From Gallionella sp. (GTDB taxonomy: Bacteria; Pseudomonadota; Gammaproteobacteria; Burkholderiales; Gallionellaceae): DNA of 64,000 nucleotides. The notes under the pieces are model-generated. The model made no database searches. It had not been told where the DNA came from and saw nothing but the letters and a program-made list of their open reading frames with translations. The stretch lies in NCBI GenBank assembly GCA_030682375.1, contig JAUXOL010000015.1, positions 1-64,000 on the forward strand, written 5' to 3'. Made by a program: the position numbers and the translations under genes. Below are positions 8,296 through 16,828 of the stretch, in pieces. How positions within the stretch are numbered: position 1 is the first letter of the stretch; each line of letters opens with the position of its first letter.

Positions 8296-9489
8296 ATGAT
8301 CACTCATCCGTTACATCCCGTAGGGCTAAAATCGCAGCCGGTGAATTTCCAGGCCTTGCCGCCGCTGTCGCTGTACATCCATGTCCCATGGTGCGTGCGC
8401 AAGTGTCCCTATTGCGACTTCAACTCGCATGAGGCTCGCGCGGCGTTCCCGGAACAGCAATACGTCGCCGCGCTGATCCGCGATCTGGAACTGGCGTTAC
8501 CGCAGATCTGGGGGCGCAAGGTCTATACGGTGTTCTTCGGCGGCGGCACCCCGAGTTTATTGAGCGGCGAGAGCGTCGCCGAAATCCTGCGCCAGGTGCG
8601 CATGTTGCTGCCGCTGAGCGGCGATGCCGAGATCACGCTGGAAGCGAATCCGGGCACGGTCGAGGCGGAGCGTTTCGCGGCGTATCGCGACGCGGGGGTG
8701 AACCGGCTGTCGCTGGGCATCCAGAGTTTCGACGATGCGCATCTCAAGGCGCTGGGGCGCATCCATTCCGCCGACGAGGCGAAGCGCGCGATAGCCATCG
8801 CGCAGCAGCACTTCGACAACATCAATCTCGACCTGATGTATGCGCTGCCGCAGCAGACGCTGGAGCAGGCATTGCTGGATGTGCAGACGGCGCTGTCGTT
8901 CGCGCCGCAGCACCTGTCCTGCTACCACCTGACGCTGGAGCCGAACACGCTGTTCCACCGCAATCCGCCGTCGCTGCCGGACGACGATGCCAGCGCCGAG
9001 ATGCAGCAGCGCATCGAGGAATTGTTGGCGCAGCAGGGCTACGAACATTACGAGACCTCGGCGTTCGCGCGGCGTCGTGCCAAGCACAATGTCAACTACT
9101 GGCAGTTCGGCGACTATCTCGGCATCGGTGCGGGCGCGCACAGCAAGCTGAGCTTTCCCGACAAGGTGTTGCGCCAGATGCGCTACAAGCAGCCGCAGGC
9201 TTATCTCGATGCCGTGGGGCGCGATGCGCCGGTGCAGGAGCAGCACGAGGTCGCGGCGGCCGACCTGCCGTTCGAGTTCATGATGAACGCGCTGCGTCTG
9301 ACCGGAGGCTTCGACAGCGCGCTGTTCGGCGAACGCACCAGCCTGCCGCTGCTGACGATACGTCGCGAGCTGGAACAGGCCGAGCAGCGCGGGTTGCTGG
9401 TGCGGGATGGTTCGCGCATCGCGCCGACACTGCAGGGGCAGCGGTTTTTGAATGATCTGCTGGAAATTTTTCTCGGGGATGCGCCGTAG
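8296..9489 (+). CDS. hemW: radical SAM heme chaperone HemW
   Basis: 397 residues. The N-terminus has YIHVPWCVRKCPYCDFNS with the CxxxCxxC cluster motif at about residues 36-43, and the next residue is Phe, the HemW signature often misread as coproporphyrinogen oxidase (HemN). VFFGGGTPSLL near 80 and the SLGIQSF block near 140 are conserved, and a C-terminal HemW domain follows. HemW binds a [4Fe-4S] cluster, SAM and heme and is thought to load heme into client proteins. The gene lies downstream of rdgB, a frequent arrangement. The start at 8296 is the first ATG after the palindrome; a later start is possible because the first 20 residues are not conserved. Confidence 0.94.
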   Translation: MITHPLHPVGLKSQPVNFQALPPLSLYIHVPWCVRKCPYCDFNSHEARAAFPEQQYVAALIRDLELALPQIWGRKVYTVFFGGGTPSLLSGESVAEILRQVRMLLPLSGDAEITLEANPGTVEAERFAAYRDAGVNRLSLGIQSFDDAHLKALGRIHSADEAKRAIAIAQQHFDNINLDLMYALPQQTLEQALLDVQTALSFAPQHLSCYHLTLEPNTLFHRNPPSLPDDDASAEMQQRIEELLAQQGYEHYETSAFARRRAKHNVNYWQFGDYLGIGAGAHSKLSFPDKVLRQMRYKQPQAYLDAVGRDAPVQEQHEVAAADLPFEFMMNALRLTGGFDSALFGERTSLPLLTIRRELEQAEQRGLLVRDGSRIAPTLQGQRFLNDLLEIFLGDAP

Positions 9490-9517
9490 GGCATGGCAGT
9501 GTTCATTTAACCCGCAG

Positions 9518-9539
9518 GGGGCACGGCACGCCGTGCCCC
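9518..9539. terminator. 10-bp perfect palindrome between convergent hemW and trmL
   Basis: GGGGCACGGC-ac-GCCGTGCCCC lies between the two converging stops, where a bidirectional terminator is expected. It has no T run on either strand, so it may simply be a repeat element. Its core matches the palindrome at 6807-6818. Confidence 0.5.
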
Positions 9540-9541
9540 TA

Positions 9542-10012
9542 CTAGATATCCGCCGCCCCTTGGAACCCGCACTGCCGCCAGGCTTCGAATACCATCACCG
9601 CGACGGTGTTTGACAGGTTTAGGCTGCGGTTGTCCGGCAGCATCGGCAGGCGCAGGCGGTGTTCGGCGTCGAACTGTTCCAGCACCTCGGCGGGCAGGCC
9701 TCGGCTTTCCGGGCCGAACAGGAAGGCGTCGCCGCGCTGGAATGCGATCCGGTGAAACGGCGTGGAGCCCTTGGTGGTGAGCGCGAACACCCGGGTTGCG
9801 GCCAGCGAGGCCAGGCAGTCCGCCAGACAGTTGTGTACGCGCAGGCTGGCAAATTCGTGATAGTCCAGCCCTGCGCGGATCAACTGCTTGTCCTCCAGCG
9901 TAAAGCCGAGCGGGCGGATCAGGTGCAGCTGGCTGCCGGTGTTGGCGCACAGGCGGATGATGTTGCCGGTGTTGGGCGGAATCTCGGGCTGGTAGAGGAT
10001 GACGTGGAACAT
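9542..10012 (-). CDS. trmL: tRNA (cytidine/uridine-2'-O-)-methyltransferase TrmL
   Basis: SPOUT-family methylase that modifies the 2'-O of the wobble nucleotide of certain tRNA-Leu isoacceptors. The 156-residue protein has FHVILYQPEIPPNTGNIIRLCANTG at the N-terminus, FGPESRGLP near 98, and the knotted SAM-binding C-terminal motif LPMLPDNRSLNLSNTVAVMVFEAWRQ. Length and motifs are full. It is divergent from the pilus ATPase gene. Confidence 0.95.
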   Translation of the reverse strand: MFHVILYQPEIPPNTGNIIRLCANTGSQLHLIRPLGFTLEDKQLIRAGLDYHEFASLRVHNCLADCLASLAATRVFALTTKGSTPFHRIAFQRGDAFLFGPESRGLPAEVLEQFDAEHRLRLPMLPDNRSLNLSNTVAVMVFEAWRQCGFQGAADI

Positions 10013-10126
10013 TGTGCGCTCGTGTATGCTTGTCAGCGTGAGTAAAAAAGGCTAAGTTCGCCGCTGTGCGAGTCTGGTCTTTCGGCAGGGGCTGGCGGCA
10101 GAGACAGTTTATTTCAGGGAAGAATT

Positions 10127-11830
10127 ATGGCGCGTCCGGAGAAGATCCGCTTAGGCGATTTGCTGGTACAGCAACAACTCATCACGCTGGATCAGCTCAA
10201 GATGGTGCTCGATCAGCAGCGGATAAGCGGTCGCAAACTGGGGCGTGTGCTGGTCGACAACAAGCTGGTGACCGAGGAGCAGATCTCCGAGGCGCTGGCG
10301 AGACAGCTCAACATCCCCTACATCAATCTCAAGTTCTTCAACATCAATCACGATCTGGTGCGCCTGTTGCCGGAGAACCAGGCGCGACGCTTCCGCTCCA
10401 TCGTGCTGGAAGAGCGCAACGGCATGCTGCAGGTCGGCATGGCCGACCCGACCGATCTGACCGCTTTCGACCAGATATCGCAGATCGTCAAACGCGACAT
10501 CAATCTGGCAGTGGTCACCGAGGGGCAGCTGCTGGAGTGCATCGATCGCGGCTACCGTCGCACCGACGAGATCACCGGTCTGGCGAAGGAATTGAGCGAG
10601 GACCTGGGCGACAGTTACGTCGACTTCGGCGCGCTGGCCGGCAGCGCAGGCGTCGAGGAAGCTCCGGTAGTGAAGCTGCTGCAGACCATGTTCGAAGACG
10701 CCACGCAGATACGCGCTTCCGACATCCACATCGAGCCGCAGGAAACCAGAGTGGTCATCCGCTTTCGCATCGACGGCCAGATGCACCTGCAGATGGAGGC
10801 CGACAACAAGATCGCGCCCGCATTGGTGTTGCGGCTCAAGCTGATGTCCGGTCTGGATATCTCCGAGAAGCGCCTGCCGCAGGACGGACGCCTGCATGTG
10901 AGGGTGCGCGACCACGGTGTGGATGTGCGTGTCGCGACCTGTCCCACGCAATATGGCGAGGCGGTGGTGATGCGTCTGTTGCGGCAGGACGGTGGCATGG
11001 TGAGCCTGGAGAAGCTGGGTATGCCGCCGGACATGCTGAAACGCTTCCGCGAGATCATCCGGCGCAGCAGCGGTATGGTGCTGGTGACCGGCCCGACGGG
11101 CTCGGGCAAGACCACCACCCTGTATGCCGCACTGGAAGAGATCAATACCATCGATCAAAAGATCATCACCGTCGAAGACCCGGTGGAATACCGGCTGCCC
11201 GGCATCAATCAGGTGCAGGTCAACGAGAAGATAGACCTGACCTTCGCGCGCGTGTTGCGTTCCGCGCTGCGCCAGGATCCGGACGTGATCCTGGTCGGCG
11301 AAATGCGCGACGCGGAGACCGCGCAGATCGGTCTGCGTGCCGCGATGACCGGTCACCTGGTGTTCTCCACGCTGCACACCCGGGATACTGCCGGTACGCT
11401 GTTCCGGCTGGTGGATATGGGGGTGCCGCGTTTCATGGTGGCCTCGTCGGTGCAAGTCATACTCGCGCAGCGCTTGTTGCGCCGTGTCTGCAGCAGCTGC
11501 GCCCAGCCCTACGAGCCGACGCCGCAGGAAGCCGAATGGCTGCGTGCAGAAGGGTTGGCGCCGGATCGATGGGAAGGCTTCCTCAGCGGGCGCGGCTGCT
11601 CGTATTGCAACGGAACCGGCTATCACGGGCGCGTCGGGGTATACGAGATGCTGGAGATGGATCGCGCCCTGACCGAAGCGGCCGCACATGAGAGTTCAGT
11701 CCACTTCATGCAGGTCGCGCGCGAGCATATGCGCGGCAAGACCATTCTGGATCATGCGATGGAAATGATGCGGCAGGGGCGCACTTCGGTTGCCGAAGTC
11801 ATGCGCGTCAGCAATCAGGTCGAGGATTGA
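10127..11830 (+). CDS. mshE: MSHA-type pilus assembly ATPase with c-di-GMP-binding MshEN domain
   Basis: GspE/PilB-family ATPase of 567 residues that drives pilin extraction at the inner membrane. The N-terminus has the two-part MshEN motif: RLGDLLVQQQLITLDQL from residue 8, a short spacer, then KLGRVLVDNKLVTEEQI. In MshE this motif binds cyclic di-GMP. The ATPase core has Walker A GPTGSGKTT near 322, VEDPVEY, the Asp-box region LRQDPDVILVGEMRD and the His-box TGHLVFSTLHT. A four-Cys zinc site follows (CSSC near 454, CSYC near 490). It opens the pilus operon, with two bases between its stop and the next start. The related PilB is less likely given the MSHA-type minor pilins downstream. Confidence 0.88.
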   Translation: MARPEKIRLGDLLVQQQLITLDQLKMVLDQQRISGRKLGRVLVDNKLVTEEQISEALARQLNIPYINLKFFNINHDLVRLLPENQARRFRSIVLEERNGMLQVGMADPTDLTAFDQISQIVKRDINLAVVTEGQLLECIDRGYRRTDEITGLAKELSEDLGDSYVDFGALAGSAGVEEAPVVKLLQTMFEDATQIRASDIHIEPQETRVVIRFRIDGQMHLQMEADNKIAPALVLRLKLMSGLDISEKRLPQDGRLHVRVRDHGVDVRVATCPTQYGEAVVMRLLRQDGGMVSLEKLGMPPDMLKRFREIIRRSSGMVLVTGPTGSGKTTTLYAALEEINTIDQKIITVEDPVEYRLPGINQVQVNEKIDLTFARVLRSALRQDPDVILVGEMRDAETAQIGLRAAMTGHLVFSTLHTRDTAGTLFRLVDMGVPRFMVASSVQVILAQRLLRRVCSSCAQPYEPTPQEAEWLRAEGLAPDRWEGFLSGRGCSYCNGTGYHGRVGVYEMLEMDRALTEAAAHESSVHFMQVAREHMRGKTILDHAMEMMRQGRTSVAEVMRVSNQVED

Positions 11831-11832
11831 CG

Positions 11833-13086
11833 ATGGCGGTATTCATCTACACGGGGCGCGGGCGCGATGGCGTGTCGGTGAAAGGCACACTGGAGGGAGA
11901 CGACAGCGGCGCGGTCGCCGAACAGCTGATGAACTTGGGCATCACGCCGTTGGATATCGTGGAATCGCGCGCCAGAATCGCAGGTACCGCCGCAATCGTG
12001 GTCGCCAGCCCGCTCAGCCGGCTCCGGCACCGTCTCACCGACCAGCCGGTCAGCGCGTTGGACCTGATGTTGTTCAGTCGCCAGATGCATACTTTGCTCA
12101 AGGCCGGAGTGCCGATGTTGCGCGCGCTGTCCGGCCTGCAGGAGTCCACCCAGAAGCCTGCTTTCGTCACGGTGATCAAGGACCTGCGCGAGAGCCTGGA
12201 CAGCGGCCGCGAGCTGAGTTCGGCGATGCGCCGTCATCCCGAGGTGTTTTTTCCGTATTACCTCAGCATGGTGCAAGTGGGTGAAATGACCGGCATGCTT
12301 GAGGAGACCTTCATGCGGCTGTACGAGCACATGGCGTTCGAGCGCGAGATGAACGAGCGCATCAAGACTGCGATGCGTTACCCGAGCTTCGTGGTGGCGG
12401 CGATGGCGATCGCGATCGTGATCATCAACCTGTTTGTGGTCCCGGCCTTCGCCAAGGTGTTTGCGGGCTTCAATACCGAACTGCCGCTGATGACCAGGTT
12501 GCTGATCGGATTTTCCAATTTCATGGTGAATTACTGGGCGCTTATTCTGGTTCTGGCGGTCGGTGCAGTGTTGGGGTTCCGTTCGTATATCAATACGCAA
12601 GCCGGCCGTTACAACTGGGATCGCAGCAAATTCGACCTGCCTATCGCCGGTAAGATCATATTCAAGTCCACGCTGGCGCGCTTCGCACGCAGCCTGGCGC
12701 TGTCGTTCAAGAGCGGTATGCCTATACTGCAGGGCATGGATGCGGTCGCGCTGGTGGTGGATAACGCCTACATGCGCAGTAAAGTCGAAGAAATGCGCGC
12801 CGGGGTCGAGCGCGGCGAGAGCATCCTGCGCACCGCGATTGCCGCCGAAGTGTTCAATCCGGTGGTGTTGCAGATGATCGCGGTGGGCGAGGAGACCGGC
12901 GATCTCGACGGGCTGATGTTCGAGGTGGCCGATATGTACCAGCGCGAGGTCGAGTACGAGGTGAAGTCGCTGAGTTCGCAGATCGAACCTATCCTGATCG
13001 TGTTCCTCGGTATTCTCGTGCTCATTCTCGCGCTCGGCGTGTTCCTGCCGATGTGGGATCTGGGCAAGGCGGCGATGCACAAATGA
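11833..13086 (+). CDS. mshG: MSHA/type IV pilus inner-membrane platform protein (PilC/GspF family)
   Basis: 417 residues with two GspF domains. The first is at about 70-190 (LFSRQMHTLLKAGVPMLRALSGL and VGEMTGMLEETF) and the second at about 275-395 (FARSLALSFKSGMPILQGMDAV and VGEETGDLDGLM). Each is followed by hydrophobic membrane segments, the last at about 385-408. The protein anchors the ATPase and guides pilins into the growing fibre. The ATG at 11833 follows the mshE stop by two bases; an in-frame TTG at 11827 is less likely. The minor pilin downstream overlaps the stop (ATGA). Confidence 0.88.
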   Translation: MAVFIYTGRGRDGVSVKGTLEGDDSGAVAEQLMNLGITPLDIVESRARIAGTAAIVVASPLSRLRHRLTDQPVSALDLMLFSRQMHTLLKAGVPMLRALSGLQESTQKPAFVTVIKDLRESLDSGRELSSAMRRHPEVFFPYYLSMVQVGEMTGMLEETFMRLYEHMAFEREMNERIKTAMRYPSFVVAAMAIAIVIINLFVVPAFAKVFAGFNTELPLMTRLLIGFSNFMVNYWALILVLAVGAVLGFRSYINTQAGRYNWDRSKFDLPIAGKIIFKSTLARFARSLALSFKSGMPILQGMDAVALVVDNAYMRSKVEEMRAGVERGESILRTAIAAEVFNPVVLQMIAVGEETGDLDGLMFEVADMYQREVEYEVKSLSSQIEPILIVFLGILVLILALGVFLPMWDLGKAAMHK

Positions 13087-13643
13087 GCAAGCTGAATCCA
13101 CGATCCTCACGGGGCTTCACGCTGATCGAGCTGATTGTCGTCGTCTGCATCGTCGTCGTGATCGGGACTGTGTTCCTGGAGCGCATGCTGTATTACCAGG
13201 AGCAGGCCGAGAAGACCGCGATGGAGGGCGTGGCGGCGTCGCTGCAGAGTGCGTTGACCTTGCAGTATGCCCAGATCATGACGCGCGGCCAGCCGTCCGA
13301 TGCATCCGCGCTGGCCTATGCCAACCCGATGAGCTGGCTGCAGAAGAAACCGCACAACTATGCCGGAGAGTTCTACGATCCGGAACCGGCTGCGGTGGAG
13401 CCTGGCAACTGGGTGTTCGACCTGAAGACGCGCGATCTGGTCTACATGCTGAACAATGCGAATCATTTCAAGCCGGGCAAGGACGGCAGGAAATGGGTGC
13501 GACTCCATGTCGTTCTCAGCTATGAGCCGCCGCTCCTGCCTTCGTTGCAGCGTGATCCGGCCAGCCTGGTCGGCGTCCTGATCGAGCCGGTCGAGCCTTA
13601 TTCGTGGTTCCAGGCATACAATGCCAGCCGCGCAGTTAAATGA
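13083..13643 (+). CDS. prepilin-like protein, MshF-like
   Basis: 186 residues. A short basic leader ends at SSRG, followed by the type IV prepilin motif FTLIELIVVVCIVVVIG with Glu at mature position 5, so a prepilin peptidase should cut after the Gly. The remainder is a soluble globular domain without cysteines that I do not recognise beyond its place in MSHA-type clusters. The ATG overlaps the mshG stop, suggesting coupled translation. It is probably a minor pilin; the MshF name rests on position only. Confidence 0.75.
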   Translation: MSKLNPRSSRGFTLIELIVVVCIVVVIGTVFLERMLYYQEQAEKTAMEGVAASLQSALTLQYAQIMTRGQPSDASALAYANPMSWLQKKPHNYAGEFYDPEPAAVEPGNWVFDLKTRDLVYMLNNANHFKPGKDGRKWVRLHVVLSYEPPLLPSLQRDPASLVGVLIEPVEPYSWFQAYNASRAVK

Positions 13644-13652
13644 AGGGTCGAT

Positions 13653-14282
13653 ATGATTACGCAGCATGCATTTGAAATCATCCTGTGGCGCTCCCTGGCG
13701 ACTTTCCTGGTGGTCAGTGCGTTGGCGGGCGCCGTTGTTTCGCTGCTGATGATTTATCGTCCGGCAGCTTTTGAGCGTTTGCATCGCATTACATCCCGCT
13801 GGATATCGACACGAGGCATGGATCGGACTGCGGATCGAAGCATCAGTCTGGAACATTGGCTCTATCGTCATCATCGGCCGCTGGGGATGCTGGTTTGCAT
13901 CGGCGCCGGCTATGTCTTCGTGTATTTCGGCATGCTGTTCGACAAGGCTCATGCGCTGGCCCACCTGGCTGCGCATCTGTCGGTTCGGGTGCAGATGACG
14001 AAGGTGCTGGGGGGGATGCTGGATGCTCTGGTGCTGCTTTCGCTGGCCGGCGCGGCGATTTCCCTGTTCGTCGGCCTGATGTTATGGCTGCGACCGAGTG
14101 CGTTGCGGGGCCTGGAGGAAAAGACCAATCGATGGGTGTCTCTGCGTCGTTCCACGCGGTTCCTGGATATTCCGCGCCATCCTGTAGACAGATTCCTGCG
14201 GCGCCATCATCGGCGCGCGGGCTGGTTGCTGCTGCTGGGCAGCCTGTATCTGCTATTTTTGACCGTTCCCCTGCTGACCTGA
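13653..14282 (+). CDS. unknown four-segment membrane protein with internal duplication, in the pilus operon
   Basis: 209 residues with four hydrophobic segments, at about 10-35, 75-95, 125-150 and 185-208. The two halves are related. LAGAVVSLLMIYRPAAFERL...RWIS...HWLYRHHRPLGMLVCIGAGYVF in the first half aligns with LAGAAISLFVGLMLWLRPSALRGL...RWVS...RFLRRHHRRAGWLLLLGSLYLL in the second. The conserved RW and RHHR blocks should lie on the same membrane face. I know no function. The place between a minor pilin and the major pilin, nine bases after the former, suggests a role with the pilus. Confidence 0.75.
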   Translation: MITQHAFEIILWRSLATFLVVSALAGAVVSLLMIYRPAAFERLHRITSRWISTRGMDRTADRSISLEHWLYRHHRPLGMLVCIGAGYVFVYFGMLFDKAHALAHLAAHLSVRVQMTKVLGGMLDALVLLSLAGAAISLFVGLMLWLRPSALRGLEEKTNRWVSLRRSTRFLDIPRHPVDRFLRRHHRRAGWLLLLGSLYLLFLTVPLLT

Positions 14283-14297
14283 GGGTCATGTTGGTGC

Positions 14298-14328
14298 TTG
14301 TTCGATCGAACTAATTTTCGATTAGAAT
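14298..14328 (+). promoter_or_regulatory. possible sigma70 promoter of the major pilin gene
   Basis: TTGTTC (14298-14303) and TAGAAT (14323-14328) are separated by 19 bases, longer than ideal. A perfect palindrome TTCGATCGAA (14301-14310) overlaps the -35 and could be an operator. The leader to the pilin ATG would be about 120 bases. Confidence 0.35.
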
Positions 14329-14455
14329 GTCTGCCACTCGCGAGTTTTTGCTGCGGCAAATACTCAGGAGTGCGGCGAAGTTGCCGATAACCATAAAAGG
14401 GCTGCGGCCCTGCAACGAGGTCGGAGGCGGCCTCAATTTAAAGGAGAGAGTCAAA

Positions 14456-14821
14456 ATGAAAAAACAATCGGGTTTTACGCTGATCGAGTTGATCATGGTG
14501 ATCGTGATTTTGGGCATTCTGGCGGCGACCGCGCTGCCGAAGTTCATCGATTTGTCCAGCGATGCCAAGACTGCGGCCTTGGCGGGTGTGGCCGGGGCTG
14601 TCAACTCGGCCGGTGCCGTTAACTATGCGGGCCGAGCCGTGAGCACTGGATATGGCACTCAAGTCGTAGCTGACGGCGACTGTAGCGCTGCAGCAACTGC
14701 GATTCTGCAGGGTGGTGTTCCTACGGGTTATACCGTTACCGGTAGTGCGCCAGCTTGCACGGTGACGCAAACAGATGGCGGCGGGACAGCTACTGCTACA
14801 ATTCCCGTGACAACGCAGTAA
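14456..14821 (+). CDS. mshA: major MSHA-type pilin (prepilin)
   Basis: 121 residues. The six-residue leader MKKQSG is followed by [27 protein letters not shown], the classic N-methylated type IVa pilin helix with Glu5. The rest is Ala/Gly/Thr-rich with one cysteine pair (DGDC...APAC) forming the expected C-terminal disulfide loop. A very strong Shine-Dalgarno AAAGGAGAGAG sits before the ATG at 14456, and a strong terminator follows, both fitting a highly expressed subunit. An in-frame ATG at 14327 is rejected because it would add a non-pilin leader. Confidence 0.9.
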   Translation: MKKQSGFTLIELIMVIVILGILAATALPKFIDLSSDAKTAALAGVAGAVNSAGAVNYAGRAVSTGYGTQVVADGDCSAAATAILQGGVPTGYTVTGSAPACTVTQTDGGGTATATIPVTTQ

Positions 14822-14844
14822 GTTGGCAAGGATGGAGTAGGAGA

Positions 14845-14877
14845 AACCAAGGGAGGCTTTGCCTCCCTTGGTTTTTT
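14845..14877 (+). terminator. strong rho-independent terminator after the major pilin
   Basis: AACCAAGGGAGGC-ttt-GCCTCCCTTGGTT is a 13-bp perfect stem followed by TTTT, 24 bases after the pilin stop. It should limit readthrough into the minor pilin genes, giving far more major than minor pilin. Confidence 0.93.
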
Positions 14878-14932
14878 GTATCTCGCGTATTTTGTTACAC
14901 TGCGAGCCGACGCTCTCGACTACCGTCATCTC

Positions 14933-15379
14933 ATGCCCCTATCTTTCTGCTCAACCCATGGTCTTCCGTCACACAGCCAGCGCGGCTTCACGCTGGTCGA
15001 GCTGGTCATGGTGATCGTGATCGTCGGCATCCTCGCGATGTTCGTTGCGCCGCGCTTCTTCGATGCGAATATTTTCCAGTCTCGCGGTGCGGCCGACCAG
15101 GTGAGGGCGGCCTTGCGCTATGGGCAGAAGATCGCGATTGCGCAGCGCACCAATGTGGATGTGGTCATTTCTTCGGCGGCGATCTCTGATTGCGGCACGC
15201 AATTGGTCGGCGGCGATGTCGTTTGCATTATTTCGAGCAGCGTGGCGGTGCCAGGCAAAACGGTGACCTTCAATGCGCTCGGCCAGCCGGTGCCGAATGC
15301 GGCTGATTCTATCGTCGTCGGCACCGCGCCCAATGCCACGACCATCAACATCGAGGCGGAGACGGGCTATGTGCATTAA
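14933..15379 (+). CDS. minor prepilin, MshC/GspH-like
   Basis: 148 residues. An 18-residue leader ends at SQRG, then FTLVELVMVIVIVGILAMFVAPRFF, a prepilin helix with Glu5. The mature domain is small, with a cysteine pair (DCGTQLVGGDVVC). The pattern fits MshC-like minor pilins, which prime fibre assembly. The start is the ATG at 14933, giving a leader like others in the cluster. The next gene begins inside its last codons (15369), so the two are translationally coupled. Confidence 0.78.
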   Translation: MPLSFCSTHGLPSHSQRGFTLVELVMVIVIVGILAMFVAPRFFDANIFQSRGAADQVRAALRYGQKIAIAQRTNVDVVISSAAISDCGTQLVGGDVVCIISSSVAVPGKTVTFNALGQPVPNAADSIVVGTAPNATTINIEAETGYVH

Positions 15380-15953
15380 GGCGCGCCAGCGCGGCATCAG
15401 CCTGATCGAACTGATCATGTTCATCGTGATCGTCAGCGTTGCGCTGGCGGGCATACTGCTGGTGATGAACGTCACCACGAAAAGCAGCTCCGATCCGCTG
15501 GTGCGCAAGCAGGCGCTGGCGATCGCAGAGTCGCTGCTGGAAGAGGTGGCGCTGATGCCGTTCACTTATTGCGATCCGGACGATCTCAATGCGGCATCTG
15601 CGGTTTCTGCAACGGTTGGCGGCAGTGGCTGCAATTCGACCGTGGAGGCATTTGGTCCGGAATCCGCATTTATCGAACAGGTGACCGATGAAACTCGCTA
15701 CGATGTTGCAACGCCATTTGATAATGTCAATGATTACGATGGATTCAGCATGGCTGTCGGGGCGATTCATGATATTACCGATACGGATATCGGCTTGGCA
15801 GGCTATTCGGCTACCGTTGCCGTGGCAGAAAGTCCTTTGCTCGCAGTGGCTGCTGCCGATGCGCTGCTGATCACCGTCACCGTCACCGGGCCGGACGGCG
15901 TACCGATAGTGGTGGATGGCATGCGCACCCGCTATGCGCCGAAGCTGCCATGA
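15369..15953 (+). CDS. minor prepilin, MshD-like
   Basis: 194 residues. The leader MCIKARQRG precedes ISLIELIMFIVIVSVALAGILLVMNV, a prepilin helix with Glu5. The mature part continues with KQALAIAESLLEEV, typical of MshD/GspI-like minor pilins, and has cysteines near CDPDD and GGSGC. The ATG overlaps the previous gene by 11 bases in another frame, and its stop overlaps the next start, so this is one tightly coupled operon. Confidence 0.78.
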   Translation: MCIKARQRGISLIELIMFIVIVSVALAGILLVMNVTTKSSSDPLVRKQALAIAESLLEEVALMPFTYCDPDDLNAASAVSATVGGSGCNSTVEAFGPESAFIEQVTDETRYDVATPFDNVNDYDGFSMAVGAIHDITDTDIGLAGYSATVAVAESPLLAVAAADALLITVTVTGPDGVPIVVDGMRTRYAPKLP

Positions 15954-16828
15954 TGCGACACCCTACTCCCTCATCTCTTCTTCCTTCTCGTCAACGAGGC
16001 TTCACGCTGGTCGAGATGATCATGGTGATCGTGATCACCGGCATCATAGGCGGTATGGTCGCGGTGTTCCTCACGGCTCCGATCGAGCAATATACGGCTG
16101 TGGCGCGCCGCGCGGATATGACCGACATCGCCGACACGGCGTTGCGCCGGGTCGCTCGCGATCTGCGCATGGCGCTGCCCAACAGCGTGCGCGTCACCGG
16201 AACCTGCGATGGCACGGCGACATGTTTCATCGAGTTCCTGCCGACCGGTTCGGCGAGTTGTGCGGCTGGTGCTCCCTGTCTGGGCGGCGGTCGTTATCGC
16301 GCGGGGGCGGGTGGAACGGATGATGAGCTCGACTTCGCGGCGGCGGACGCCAGCTTCGAGGTATTGGGGCCGATGCCGACAGTGGCCGCAGATGACGAAA
16401 TTGTAGTGTACAACCTGGGTATTCCCGGTGCGGACGCCTATGCGGGAGATAATCGTGCGACCGCCGCTGCCCCGGCTGCGCCTGTCGTCAACCTTGCGCC
16501 CGCATTCCTGTTTCCGTTCGATTCGCCGGGGCGTCGTTTCCATGTGGTGACGACGCCGGTCACCTACGCTTGCGCCCCGGTGGCGGGTGGCGTCGGCGGT
16601 ACGTTGACGCGTTGGCAGGGGTACGCCATCGCTGCGGTACAGCCGGTCGTATTGCCTGCCGGGGGATCAAGCGCGCTGTTGGCGACCAATGTCAGCAGCT
16701 GCCGGTTCACCTACGATAGCAACGTCGTGGCGCAGCGCTCCGGTCTGGTGACGATGCTTCTGGCGATCACGGAGCAGGGCGAAACGGTCACGCTCTACAG
16801 CGCCTCCCATGTGAGTAATCAGCCATGA
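15950..16828 (+). CDS. minor prepilin, MshO/GspJ-like
   Basis: 292 residues. The leader ends at SRQRG, then FTLVEMIMVIVITGIIGGMVAVFL, followed by DIADTALRRVARDLRMALPNSVR, a helix pattern characteristic of GspJ/MshO-type minor pilins. Several cysteine pairs follow (CDGTATC, CAAGAPC, CAPVAG...SSC), so the mature domain is probably disulfide-stabilised in the periplasm. Two ATG codons in a row (15950, 15953) are possible starts. It overlaps the preceding stop by four bases and the next start by four. Confidence 0.8.
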   Translation: MMRHPTPSSLLPSRQRGFTLVEMIMVIVITGIIGGMVAVFLTAPIEQYTAVARRADMTDIADTALRRVARDLRMALPNSVRVTGTCDGTATCFIEFLPTGSASCAAGAPCLGGGRYRAGAGGTDDELDFAAADASFEVLGPMPTVAADDEIVVYNLGIPGADAYAGDNRATAAAPAAPVVNLAPAFLFPFDSPGRRFHVVTTPVTYACAPVAGGVGGTLTRWQGYAIAAVQPVVLPAGGSSALLATNVSSCRFTYDSNVVAQRSGLVTMLLAITEQGETVTLYSASHVSNQP

